This document shows positions 55,632 to 63,393 of a stretch of 64,000 nt of DNA, piece by piece. This DNA is from Treponema sp. Its GTDB lineage: Bacteria; Spirochaetota; Spirochaetia; Treponematales; Breznakiellaceae. The stretch is from contig JAIRYV010000064.1 of the NCBI GenBank assembly GCA_031267685.1, positions 124,001-188,000 on the forward strand. The letters are read 5' to 3'. Position 1 is the stretch's first letter, and each line of letters opens with the position of its first letter. The translations under genes and the position numbers were made by a program. The notes beneath the pieces were generated by a model, which saw only the letters and a list, made by a program, of their open reading frames with translations, did no database searches and had not been told where the DNA came from.

Positions 55632-56507
55632 ATGCAAAGATTTTTTTTGTCACCATTAATAGACCTTGTTTTTAAGAAGCTGTATGGAGACCCGCATAAC
55701 GCAGAACTCCTCCGCAGTCTACTGGGAGCCATATTGAGTTTACCTGTTGACGAGTATAGTCAGCTTGAGTTTTTGGATACTCACCTGAGACCAGACATAG
55801 GAGGCGGTAAGTTGGCGATACTCGACGTCAAGGTAAGGACCAAGGGCGGCAAAATCATTGACATAGAGATACAGCTATTTCGGGTAACAGCATTTCGCTC
55901 GCGGATACTGTTTTATATGGCGCAGATGATCGTGCAACAGATCAATAAAGGAGACCCATACTCGAAGATCAAGCCAGTCATTTCTATTGTCATTGCGGAT
56001 CATTCTTTTATTAGCAAGGAAGAAGAGGGTGATTATCACAATGTGTATCACTTGGCGAACAAAAAGAGCCACAAGTCATTTACGGACATAGTTGAGATAC
56101 ACACCATTGAGTTAGACAAGGCGCCCGTTGGAGGAGACGGGACTTTATTGGGGAATTGGTTACAGTTCCTAAAATCGAAGACAGAGGAGGAATTTGCCAT
56201 GATAGCACAGGCGGATCCAGTAATAGCAAAGGCGGTTGATATTCTGGTAGACATGAGCGCGGACGAGCAGTTACGTACAGAGGCATTCTATCGGGATAAG
56301 GCTCTTCACGACTACAACACGCTCATGGAGGAAGCTCTCATTGAAGGTATCGAAAAAGGTATCGAGCAGGGTATCGAAAGAGGTATCGAAAGAGGGCGCT
56401 ATGCACAAGCGCGGGAGTCAGCCATAAAGCTGAAGCACCAGCACATTCCGTTCCAGATCATTGCCGAGAGTCTTGGGCTTACCGTGGAAGAAGTTGAGCG
56501 CCTCTAA
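55632..56507 (+). CDS. Rpn-family recombination-promoting nuclease (PD-(D/E)XK)
   Basis: 291 residues of the Rpn/transposase_31 family, DNA nucleases that promote RecA-independent recombination in E. coli and have recently been linked to phage defence. The N-terminal hallmark is DLVFKKLYGD, and the active-site region is LAILDVKVRTKGGKIIDIEIQLF (Asp and E-x-Q). The C-terminal tail contains the repeat IEKGIEQGIERGIERGR, then a small HTH-like end (IIAESLGLTVEEVERL). Such genes are variable and often transferred. It lies 100 bases from the palindromic array, possibly by chance. Confidence 0.88.
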   Translation: MQRFFLSPLIDLVFKKLYGDPHNAELLRSLLGAILSLPVDEYSQLEFLDTHLRPDIGGGKLAILDVKVRTKGGKIIDIEIQLFRVTAFRSRILFYMAQMIVQQINKGDPYSKIKPVISIVIADHSFISKEEEGDYHNVYHLANKKSHKSFTDIVEIHTIELDKAPVGGDGTLLGNWLQFLKSKTEEEFAMIAQADPVIAKAVDILVDMSADEQLRTEAFYRDKALHDYNTLMEEALIEGIEKGIEQGIERGIERGRYAQARESAIKLKHQHIPFQIIAESLGLTVEEVERL

Positions 56508-56859
56508 CCTGCGCTATGCTTGTCTCAAGGTTTTCGCCAACCTTGTTGAAACCTGCGATAAGGTTGTACTCGCTGTTTGTAAAGTGCTTGCTAGGAATGC
56601 CTGCTCATTCGTGTTACTATGTATCTTAATTGCTCAGGCAAAAAAAGTTCCAGACCGCAGCGTTGATATTGGGCTTATTCGGCACGACAGCTGCCCTGAG
56701 GGTTTTACAGGGGGAAGCCATCAATAAACTCAATCTACGGCCTGGAACCATTTCTTCAAAAATAAATGGCGGGTTTGTTGTGAAATGGGCGTTTCCTCCG
56801 CCCGCCATTACATTACGTGGGCTATGCCGCGGCTTATGCGCCGAGGGCATAGCCCTTTC
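56508..56859. other. Intergenic stretch with several hairpins
   Basis: No gene. CAAGGTT and AACCTTG (56533-56552) form a short stem soon after rpn. ATGGCGGG (56766-56773) and CCCGCCAT (56801-56808) form another, with an inner GGGCG/CGCCC. The terminator at 56819-56861 follows. Confidence 0.55.
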
Positions 56860-56861
56860 TT
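56819..56861 (+). terminator. Terminator between convergent rpn and barrel genes
   Basis: GGGCTATGCC (56819-56828) pairs with GGCATAGCCC (56846-56855), with an inner CGG..CCG stem, followed by TTTCTT on the plus strand. It ends at the stop codon of the minus-strand gene and probably serves both directions. Confidence 0.7.
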
Positions 56862-58650
56862 AGAAGCCCCACCAGAACTTGACCTGAACTTGGTTGTAGA
56901 TACCGCGCTCAGGATCAACTCCTGTCTGCATGATCTTTATCTGATCACGCAGACGAATCCCCGCATTCGGGCCAAATTTGAACTCAATACCCGGACGAAG
57001 CGTAAACCCAATTTGGTTGTAGTCATAGCTATCTTCTAGCGCTTTCTTTGACTTTTCAGGATCGCCGCCCCAGAAGTTATAGTAGCCGCCAAAAAGGAGC
57101 GAAGCTGTGATGCTATTGGTGTCATCGGAGAACAGCTTATAGCTCGGCGCCCACTCAACCGAAAGTTCAGTGTTGGTATTGTCGTCACTGACATAGAGCG
57201 GATCATTCCGAATCCATGCGTATACGGTGAATGTCTCTAAGGAAAACGAGCCAAGCTTGACGAGATCGGACAGACTGATGTCAAGACGGGGGTGAAGCTG
57301 GAAATTGACCGACCGTTTGTCGCCGTCACCACTGATAGGTACCTTTTTGAGGTCATCCTCTCCCTTATTGAGGTCAGCGAGCTGCATCTCTGCTCTAACC
57401 TGGATCGGTGATAAGTTGAAATCAAGAGCCACGTTCAGGTCCATACTCTCGCTCAGAGGTTTAGCCTTAGCAGCCGCATCAGCCGCAGTCTTAGCAGCTG
57501 CATCAGCCGCAGCCTTAGCAGTCTCAGCAGCAGTGTAATTGTCCCAATGGTAAGTGTGAGCCTGAGCAAGAGCAGTAGCCTTACTCTTAAGAGTCGTAGC
57601 CGCAGTCTCAGCAGCACCAGCCTTAGTCATAACATTAGTTATGTTAGAAGCAGAAGGATCATCAGCCGCAGCCTTCTTAGCATCAGCGAGATCCTTATCA
57701 GCCGAAGCAGCAGCAGTCTTAGCACTAGCGTAATCGCTCCAGGTAGTTGCACCCGACACCGAGCCCGCTGTCTGAATGGCCGTCTCAGCCGCAGAGAACT
57801 TCTGAGCAGCCTTAGTAGCAGCCGTAGCAGCAGCATCCGCAGCGGTACTGAGCGCATCATAGGAACCACCCCTGAGTTTCAGGGCGGCGCTTATGGTGGT
57901 ATACGGGATCAGTTCAGCGAGTTTGAAGCCGACGATCATGTTCTTAAAGGAATAATCAAATTTTGTTTCGACCTTCGGAACAGGTAGGGTAACACCAACG
58001 TTCAGTCCCTTAAGGGCAGTGATGGCAATGGGATTGATGTTGAGCTGAACAGCGCCGCCAGGATCATTTCCATAGGACCAGTTATCATCCCAAGCCGTCC
58101 ACGGGTCTTCGGGGCCACCCGCACGGAGCCACAGTTGCTTATTGAGCAACCAGAGCTTACCCCAGGGACTATCAAAATAGCCGTTAAACTCGCCATCAAA
58201 GTTGTTTACACGCCTTATACCACCTCCGACACCGAAGGAGTAACCGACGCCCGGTGCATCGCTATTGTCGTAAGAGGCGCTAAAGCTGATTTTACCGGTA
58301 TAGTCTTCATCATCGTTTTCTATGATAGTCGTGTCTCCCGCGTCCACCAACTTATTAGCATCCTTATCGTATGTTTTGGTCGGCGTGGTAACGAGAAAGC
58401 CGTTGAACACAGTTTGGACGCCGATGCTGAACGTTCCCGTACCGATGGAGACGCTGGGAGCGCTCCATTTTGTAGGCTCAGGCGCTTCCTCGGCAGCTTC
58501 GGCTTCCTCGGTGATAGCTTCGGCGACTTCGGCCTCCTCGGTGATAGCTTCGGTGGCTTCGGCTTCCTGAGCGAAAGCCATTCCGCTTATACCCCCGCAC
58601 AGCGCGAGAGCAAGACTTATCGAAACAAAGTTCCGTTTCATTTTCTTCAT
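56860..58650 (-). CDS. Outer-membrane beta-barrel protein with an Ala-rich coiled-coil insert
   Basis: 596 residues. A signal peptide ends at MAFA (residue 27) and is followed by an acidic Glu/Ala region made of repeats (residues 28-57, EAITEEAE). The main body is a series of amphipathic strands with many aromatic residues and ends in Phe (KFWWGF), the outer-membrane insertion signal. Between about residues 263 and 397 the barrel is interrupted by a long helical stretch extremely rich in Ala, Lys and Asp (for example AAKTAADAAAKAK), predicted to form a coiled coil that would project from the surface or into the periplasm. AAGGAG precedes ATG 58650. It resembles Treponema porin-like proteins; pore function is inferred. 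Confidence 0.75.
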   Translation of the reverse strand: MKKMKRNFVSISLALALCGGISGMAFAQEAEATEAITEEAEVAEAITEEAEAAEEAPEPTKWSAPSVSIGTGTFSIGVQTVFNGFLVTTPTKTYDKDANKLVDAGDTTIIENDDEDYTGKISFSASYDNSDAPGVGYSFGVGGGIRRVNNFDGEFNGYFDSPWGKLWLLNKQLWLRAGGPEDPWTAWDDNWSYGNDPGGAVQLNINPIAITALKGLNVGVTLPVPKVETKFDYSFKNMIVGFKLAELIPYTTISAALKLRGGSYDALSTAADAAATAATKAAQKFSAAETAIQTAGSVSGATTWSDYASAKTAAASADKDLADAKKAAADDPSASNITNVMTKAGAAETAATTLKSKATALAQAHTYHWDNYTAAETAKAAADAAAKTAADAAAKAKPLSESMDLNVALDFNLSPIQVRAEMQLADLNKGEDDLKKVPISGDGDKRSVNFQLHPRLDISLSDLVKLGSFSLETFTVYAWIRNDPLYVSDDNTNTELSVEWAPSYKLFSDDTNSITASLLFGGYYNFWGGDPEKSKKALEDSYDYNQIGFTLRPGIEFKFGPNAGIRLRDQIKIMQTGVDPERGIYNQVQVKFWWGF

Positions 58651-58918
58651 ATAAGATTTCTCCTTAATTGGATTGCATACGTTAATTCGCCCTGAGCGGT
58701 AACAGCGCTCTTAGCAACCATACTCGGACTAAGGGTGATTTCCGAAAGTTCGTTCTTGTAGGGTGTTTTGTTCCGCCTGCAACTGTCAGGCGCGCCCTTC
58801 AGGTTGAGCTTTGACTTTAGCATCTGCGCCTCGTTGCCAGCATTACACATCCGGTGAACGTAAACCCCAATGCCAGCATGATACTGAGCATTGCCATTAC
58901 ACCTGCTTTGCTTTTCAT
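58647..58918 (-). pseudogene. Frameshifted small lipoprotein upstream of the barrel gene
   Basis: ATG 58918 has an excellent AGGAGG (58929-58924) and begins a clear lipoprotein signal, ending TFTGC at residue 24, but the frame stops at 58817 after 33 codons. Removing two bases from the TGTGT at the lipobox would continue in the other frame (NAGNEAQMLKSKLNL and on) to a stop at 58647, which overlaps the barrel start as ATGA. Either the gene is broken by a dinucleotide insertion, or only the 33-residue form is made. The continuation has no recognised family. Confidence 0.5.
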
Positions 58919-58930
58919 GTTTCCCTCCTG

Positions 58931-58975
58931 AAAAAAACGCTGGAAAGGAACGACCAACGGCCGTCAGTTCTTTCC
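58931..58975 (-). terminator. Terminator just before the small lipoprotein
   Basis: On the minus strand, GGAAAG and CTTTCC arms (58975-58970 and 58947-58942) with an inner stem around ACGGCCGT, then seven T residues (58937-58931). It ends one base before the AGGAGG of the lipoprotein, so it can act as an attenuator. Confidence 0.65.
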
Positions 58976-58984
58976 TGTGCGCAT

Positions 58985-59034
58985 AAAAAATGGGAATCCC
59001 GTCTGTCCACATTATGAAGAGGACGGAATTCCCA
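58985..59034 (-). terminator. Strong terminator downstream of the poly-C frame
   Basis: Arms of 13 bases (59034-59022 and 59003-58991, one mismatch) followed on the minus strand by six T residues (58990-58985). It would end any transcript that comes through the poly-C tract when it is not being translated. Confidence 0.75.
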
Positions 59035-59181
59035 GATTTACCAATAAGAATAGAGATACTGCCTATCCGTACATCGGACAATACGAGACAAACAGAATTC
59101 TGATGAGAAGAAGTATACGCGAACTCTACACGGAGAGCTTTACACCCAGCGACTTGGGCGGATGAAACGAAATTTAAAGCG

Positions 59182-59244
59182 CTATAGGGGGGGGGGGGGG
59201 GGGGGCAGATTGTTAAATATTGTTATTCTCAAAGCGTTTTTCAT
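59182..59244 (-). CDS. Phase-off form of a poly-C contingency frame
   Basis: ATG 59244 has GGAGG nine bases upstream and encodes MKNALRITIFNNL, then six Pro codons from the C tract, then Leu and a TAG stop at 59184-59182. With 18 or 21 C residues instead of 19, the frame stays open for 179 further codons to 58647 and meets the barrel gene at ATGA. The long product has no recognised family. A short, switched-off contingency gene is one reading; an accidental open frame is the other. Confidence 0.4.
   Translation of the reverse strand: MKNALRITIFNNLPPPPPPL
59187..59205. repeat. 19-base G/C homopolymer tract
   Basis: Nineteen consecutive G on the plus strand. Tracts of this length change length readily by slippage and are known contingency elements in Treponema pallidum and Neisseria. 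Sequencing of such tracts is error-prone, so the true length may vary in the population. Confidence 0.9.
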
Positions 59245-59618
59245 ACTACAACACCTCCCTTTTTAAGGATCGCACCCCACCGAGCGCTTCTTTTATAAGC
59301 AATCTTTCCAGACCGCTGTCTTTCGACCTTATCAGGAACCATTTCCTGCTACCATTGAAACCAGTATATCCTACTCTCGTCGGCTTGTCAACAACAATTT
59401 TACACCAATGTGAAAAAATAGAGCAGGCAGCATTTGCCGCCGGCTGCAAACAAGCAAGATACTTCTTCATCATCGGATGTGTGTGTAAAAAGGTTAACAT
59501 ACCCACAGAAAGTATCTTAACCCTGCCATATATAGCTTGTCAAGCATTATTTTGACTTTTACCCAAAAACAAGCGCCGAAAAATTCGTCTGGTCTTCATA
59601 AACGGTGCGAACAAGTCC
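59245..59618. other. Intergenic stretch, no gene
   Basis: Apart from the ribosome binding site of the poly-C frame (59254-59258) nothing is recognisable. No terminator is seen after the serine hydrolase gene. Confidence 0.5.
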
Positions 59619-60665
59619 CTAAGCGCGTTCTCCATAGTGCAGTATAAGCAGATTATGGAAAATGTTGCGAGTGCGAAACAGACGCGTGTTTTCGCGAGTA
59701 GGATGTACACGGTTAGTTAAGAGAATCGCGTAGAGCCGGTAAACTGGATCAACCCAGAGGCTTGTGCCGGTATAGCCCGTGTGACCAAAGGCACGCGCTG
59801 ACATATAATCCCCGGCCGAAGAGCCACGCTCCCAGACCATCCAACCCAGACCCCGATTTTCGCCCCGACCTTCGGTGTAGTTCCGCGTCATCAGCTCGGC
59901 GCTTGGCTTCCGCAGAAAGCCCCGGCCTTCAAGCGAGTCAAGCATGGCGATTGCGAGGCGCGACATATCAGCGGCAGTGGAAAAAATGCCGGCATTGCCG
60001 CTTACGCCGCCCATCACCGCCGCGTTTTCATCGTGTACCTCGCCGCGTAAAACCCTGCCTCGCCACGGGTCGTTTTCAGTAGCAGCAATGCGCTCAAGCA
60101 AGGCTGCCGACGGTCGGTACATCGTTTCTTTCATGCCAAGTGGATCAAGTACCCGCTTTTGTATCACTGCGTCAAGCGGCTCTCCATCAATAGCCGAAAC
60201 AATCTCTCCCAAAAGGATGAACGCTTCACAGGTGTAGACAACGCGCTCAGAGCTGTCAGCGCGAAGCGGTGTCCAGATGATTTCTTCCAATAGATCAGCT
60301 TTGGTGTGCGCCGACAGGTAAAGGCGATTGCCACCGGCAATGGGGCTGGTGTGGGTAAGCAACTGAAACAGCGTGATAGAGGCCTTGGGCGTACCCTTAT
60401 ATGACGGTAGGAAGTAATCAACCATGTCCTGAAGGCGGATAAGGCCGTCCTCAAGCTGACGTATCAAGGCGCAGGCCACAAACAGTTTGGTTATTGAGGC
60501 CATGTCATAAATGCTGTCTTTGAGTACCGGCCCCAGTCCCTGACCCAGAAGGCCCACCGTACCTTGCTCAAAAACCTCAGTCTGGTTTCCCGTGATCCAC
60601 GATGCGCCGGGAAATGCCCCTTCGCGCACACACTCGCGTAAATAATTCTCAATGGTTGTTTGCAT
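59619..60665 (-). CDS. Serine hydrolase of the beta-lactamase class C family
   Basis: 348 residues of the penicillin-binding-protein/esterase fold. The catalytic Ser-x-x-Lys is MASITKLF, the Tyr motif is YTCEAFILLGEIV (Tyr present, the usual Asn replaced), and the third motif is FGHTGYTGTS. There is no signal peptide, so it is a cytoplasmic esterase or peptidase rather than a periplasmic lactamase. ATG 60665 is the natural start, although no clear ribosome binding site precedes it; a TTG at 60704 is the only alternative. Confidence 0.85.
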   Translation of the reverse strand: MQTTIENYLRECVREGAFPGASWITGNQTEVFEQGTVGLLGQGLGPVLKDSIYDMASITKLFVACALIRQLEDGLIRLQDMVDYFLPSYKGTPKASITLFQLLTHTSPIAGGNRLYLSAHTKADLLEEIIWTPLRADSSERVVYTCEAFILLGEIVSAIDGEPLDAVIQKRVLDPLGMKETMYRPSAALLERIAATENDPWRGRVLRGEVHDENAAVMGGVSGNAGIFSTAADMSRLAIAMLDSLEGRGFLRKPSAELMTRNYTEGRGENRGLGWMVWERGSSAGDYMSARAFGHTGYTGTSLWVDPVYRLYAILLTNRVHPTRENTRLFRTRNIFHNLLILHYGERA

Positions 60666-60718
60666 AGTGGTTTCAGCATACCAGAGCAGGCACTTTGTTT
60701 CCAAGACGCGTCCTCGCT

Positions 60719-62467
60719 TTACCCATGCTGGGCAGATACCATTATCAGGCTGAGAATGAATAAGCAGACAAGTCCAACGCCAAACACAATGGCAGCGGTG
60801 GAAAAGCTAAAGGCAATGACTGATGTGATGCTCAAAAGGTTAAGTAGCTTGCGAAAGAAAAACACCAAACCATTGAAGACTGATGGCAATATAAACAGCA
60901 TGGGGATACCCAAGTATTTGGGACGTATTGATGAACGAAAACACCAGCCAACAATAATAATAAGCATCACCAAAGACAACATGCCCAGGGGTTCGCTTAG
61001 ACGGTAGATAAGTTCAGCCTCAAATACTTTGGTAATATAGCCATAGTCTCCAAAGTGATCTAAGGCAGTAAAAAGCTCATCTATCGAAAGCACATCAAGG
61101 CCGCGTCGGAGTCTTGAAAGAAGGAGAAAATCGTTATAGCTCACATTCAGTATGAGGTCTGCATTGGTGATAGATGGACGCTCCTCGCCAATCCAGACCG
61201 GATCAAGACTGGCTTCCTCGTTTTCCCGCGAAAGTGCGCGGAGCATGATGAGGAGCTTTTCGGTTCCGTCAAGGCGAATAGGCAATATCTTTACATAAGG
61301 CGTTGTAAGATCATAACACAATGTACCCTCGGCAGAGAACGCCATAAGCTCAAAGCCAATACCGTAGGAAACGTCCGGCATGGTGGACAGAGAAAAAACA
61401 CGTAGAGCTGCGCGTCCGCCATTGTCAATGGGTAGGGAAAAGAGCATCCCTGAGAGCATTTCACCCACATGCTCGTCAACTTCATCAACAAAGAACGAGC
61501 TTTTCTGAGCGCCCTTTTCGCTCAAGACAAGAAAATTAGCCACGTCAGGGTCAGATGGAAGCCGGGGGGCAAGCGCCTTGAAAATGTAGTAGGCATGGAT
61601 CCAGTCACCAGCTACGACTGCCTCATAACCCTCCCGTTTCTGGTGGTACAGGTAGTATGCCTCCTCTTCCTGTGCGGAAGGTGTGAAGGCGCCTAGCGCG
61701 TTCCACGCGATGGTGGCCAGTCGCTGGGCTTGTGCTGCCTCAACACTGCCCTGACGTGCAAGACGGCCCGCAAGTATGGCGAGCCAGTGGGAGTCATAGT
61801 AACGTTCCTCACCAAACGCCGTATCCGCCATGACAAGGGCCTCAGTCACACTTACCGGTTCCTGACCGAGCGGATGGCGATTCCGGGAAACCGTTTCATC
61901 AATAGCATTGGGTCCATCACGAAGCGAGGAACGGAGACGCCAACTGTCCATACCAAATTCGATCTGCTCCCGCAAAGACTCGTTTTCAGGGTTTTCTGGC
62001 CATATCGAATCGCATACACGCATAAACTGATTCGCATCAGGCCATTCCCCCTGTTCCGCGTACCTCACGGCGCCAGCTCTGGATTGCGCATAAAGCTCTC
62101 CCCGAAACTGTAGTGTGGAGACAAAATCATGGACAAGGGGCGCGGCAAGAAGAAAGAGCAGCGTATACACCAACGTCGCTACAATGCCCATGATGATCGG
62201 AGTCTTGAAGTAGTCCAGAAGCTTGGGTGAAAAACGCCCGAACTTTTCTTGTGGGTTTTTCTGTAAGCCAAATAGGATCACAAGGCCGGAAAGAACCAAC
62301 GCCGGAAATAAATAAAAACAGGCAAGAAATCCACCCATAAAACGCCACTGGATAGAGTAGATGGGGAGCGGTACTGGGGTGGAAGGCATAAAGAACCGGA
62401 ATACCATAATCAATAGACAGGAGACAGCCACATAAGCAGAAAAAATGAACGGTTTAGTAATCTTCAT
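60719..62467 (-). CDS. Membrane protein of unknown function, third gene of the pspA cluster
   Basis: 582 residues. Four hydrophobic segments in the first 130 residues, a large soluble middle with helix pairs reminiscent of TPR (SVTEALVMADTAF, then DWIHAYYIFKALAPRL), and three hydrophobic segments at the C-terminus. No family recognised; the layout fits spirochaete-specific envelope proteins. AGAGGTGG before ATG 62467 sets the start, inside the end of the preceding gene (14-base overlap), so the two are translationally coupled. Confidence 0.7.
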   Translation of the reverse strand: MKITKPFIFSAYVAVSCLLIMVFRFFMPSTPVPLPIYSIQWRFMGGFLACFYLFPALVLSGLVILFGLQKNPQEKFGRFSPKLLDYFKTPIIMGIVATLVYTLLFLLAAPLVHDFVSTLQFRGELYAQSRAGAVRYAEQGEWPDANQFMRVCDSIWPENPENESLREQIEFGMDSWRLRSSLRDGPNAIDETVSRNRHPLGQEPVSVTEALVMADTAFGEERYYDSHWLAILAGRLARQGSVEAAQAQRLATIAWNALGAFTPSAQEEEAYYLYHQKREGYEAVVAGDWIHAYYIFKALAPRLPSDPDVANFLVLSEKGAQKSSFFVDEVDEHVGEMLSGMLFSLPIDNGGRAALRVFSLSTMPDVSYGIGFELMAFSAEGTLCYDLTTPYVKILPIRLDGTEKLLIMLRALSRENEEASLDPVWIGEERPSITNADLILNVSYNDFLLLSRLRRGLDVLSIDELFTALDHFGDYGYITKVFEAELIYRLSEPLGMLSLVMLIIIVGWCFRSSIRPKYLGIPMLFILPSVFNGLVFFFRKLLNLLSITSVIAFSFSTAAIVFGVGLVCLFILSLIMVSAQHG

Positions 62468-63377
62468 TGGCAGCCCACCTCTTTTTAAGAGAAGAATTCC
62501 CAAAGCTAAGTAAAAGAAACACAAGCCCCAGTATGAATAAGGCCAGTGGAACTACCAAAAACATGGGGAAAGCTTCCCCGTTTATGGCGCTTATAAACGT
62601 CCGCGCCTGCTCCGAATCAAGCAGAGTCTCTAGCTTCAGTACGCCCCAGAACAGGAGCGCACCCAGAAACAGATTCGCCAGCGGCCATGAACTCGCGTCA
62701 AACACGAAGCGCAGGGTACTCAGGCAAAACACGAGCGCGAGTATATACAGAAAAAACGATAAAAAACTTTCCCGCAAACGCACACCGCATTGCTCGCCAG
62801 CGTGGGTGAAGTTACCCAATATCCTTTCCATAATAAAATACATGGTATCATTTCTGAAAAAGACTGAGGGGACTCCAAGCCCTACCTGCGTGTCCTCATA
62901 CATAAGGGGCGAGTTCGGCGGGGCAATCACCTGCATACCCGACAAATCAGGAACCTGCAGGAGTACTTGAGACTGGTCCCCATCCACCGTGATAAGGCCC
63001 ACTCCTCCCAGATGATGAGACGTTTCGGTAGGCCAGGGCGATCCTCTCTGGATCACGCTGAGTATCAGTGAAAAAAAACCGATCCAGAGCAGGGATAAAA
63101 CCACCATATGAATAATGGAAAGGAAAATAGGAAACTTATACTGGGCGCAGTAGCTCAATCCAAACAGCATGGTGATGTAGACACTCAGCGGCAGAGAACG
63201 CCAGCCAGCAGTAAGCAGGGAGTCGATCTTAGCTTCCTGCTGGGTAAACGAAAGCATACGCGCCAGATCAATGCGGATCGCCAGAAAGTACGCGGTAGTC
63301 AACACCACAAACGCGCTGATAAACCAGAGACAGACAAAGCGGATCAATCTAACGAAGATAGGTAGTTTCTGGTTCAC
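62454..63377 (-). CDS. Membrane protein of unknown function, second gene of the pspA cluster
   Basis: 307 residues with about seven hydrophobic segments and one extracytoplasmic portion in the middle (QVLLQVPDLSGMQVIAPPNSP). GTG 63377 has a close GAGG upstream. No family recognised. It lies between pspA and another membrane protein, and probably acts with both in the inner membrane. Confidence 0.7.
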   Translation of the reverse strand: MNQKLPIFVRLIRFVCLWFISAFVVLTTAYFLAIRIDLARMLSFTQQEAKIDSLLTAGWRSLPLSVYITMLFGLSYCAQYKFPIFLSIIHMVVLSLLWIGFFSLILSVIQRGSPWPTETSHHLGGVGLITVDGDQSQVLLQVPDLSGMQVIAPPNSPLMYEDTQVGLGVPSVFFRNDTMYFIMERILGNFTHAGEQCGVRLRESFLSFFLYILALVFCLSTLRFVFDASSWPLANLFLGALLFWGVLKLETLLDSEQARTFISAINGEAFPMFLVVPLALFILGLVFLLLSFGNSSLKKRWAANEDY

Positions 63378-63393
63378 AACACCTCACAAGCTA

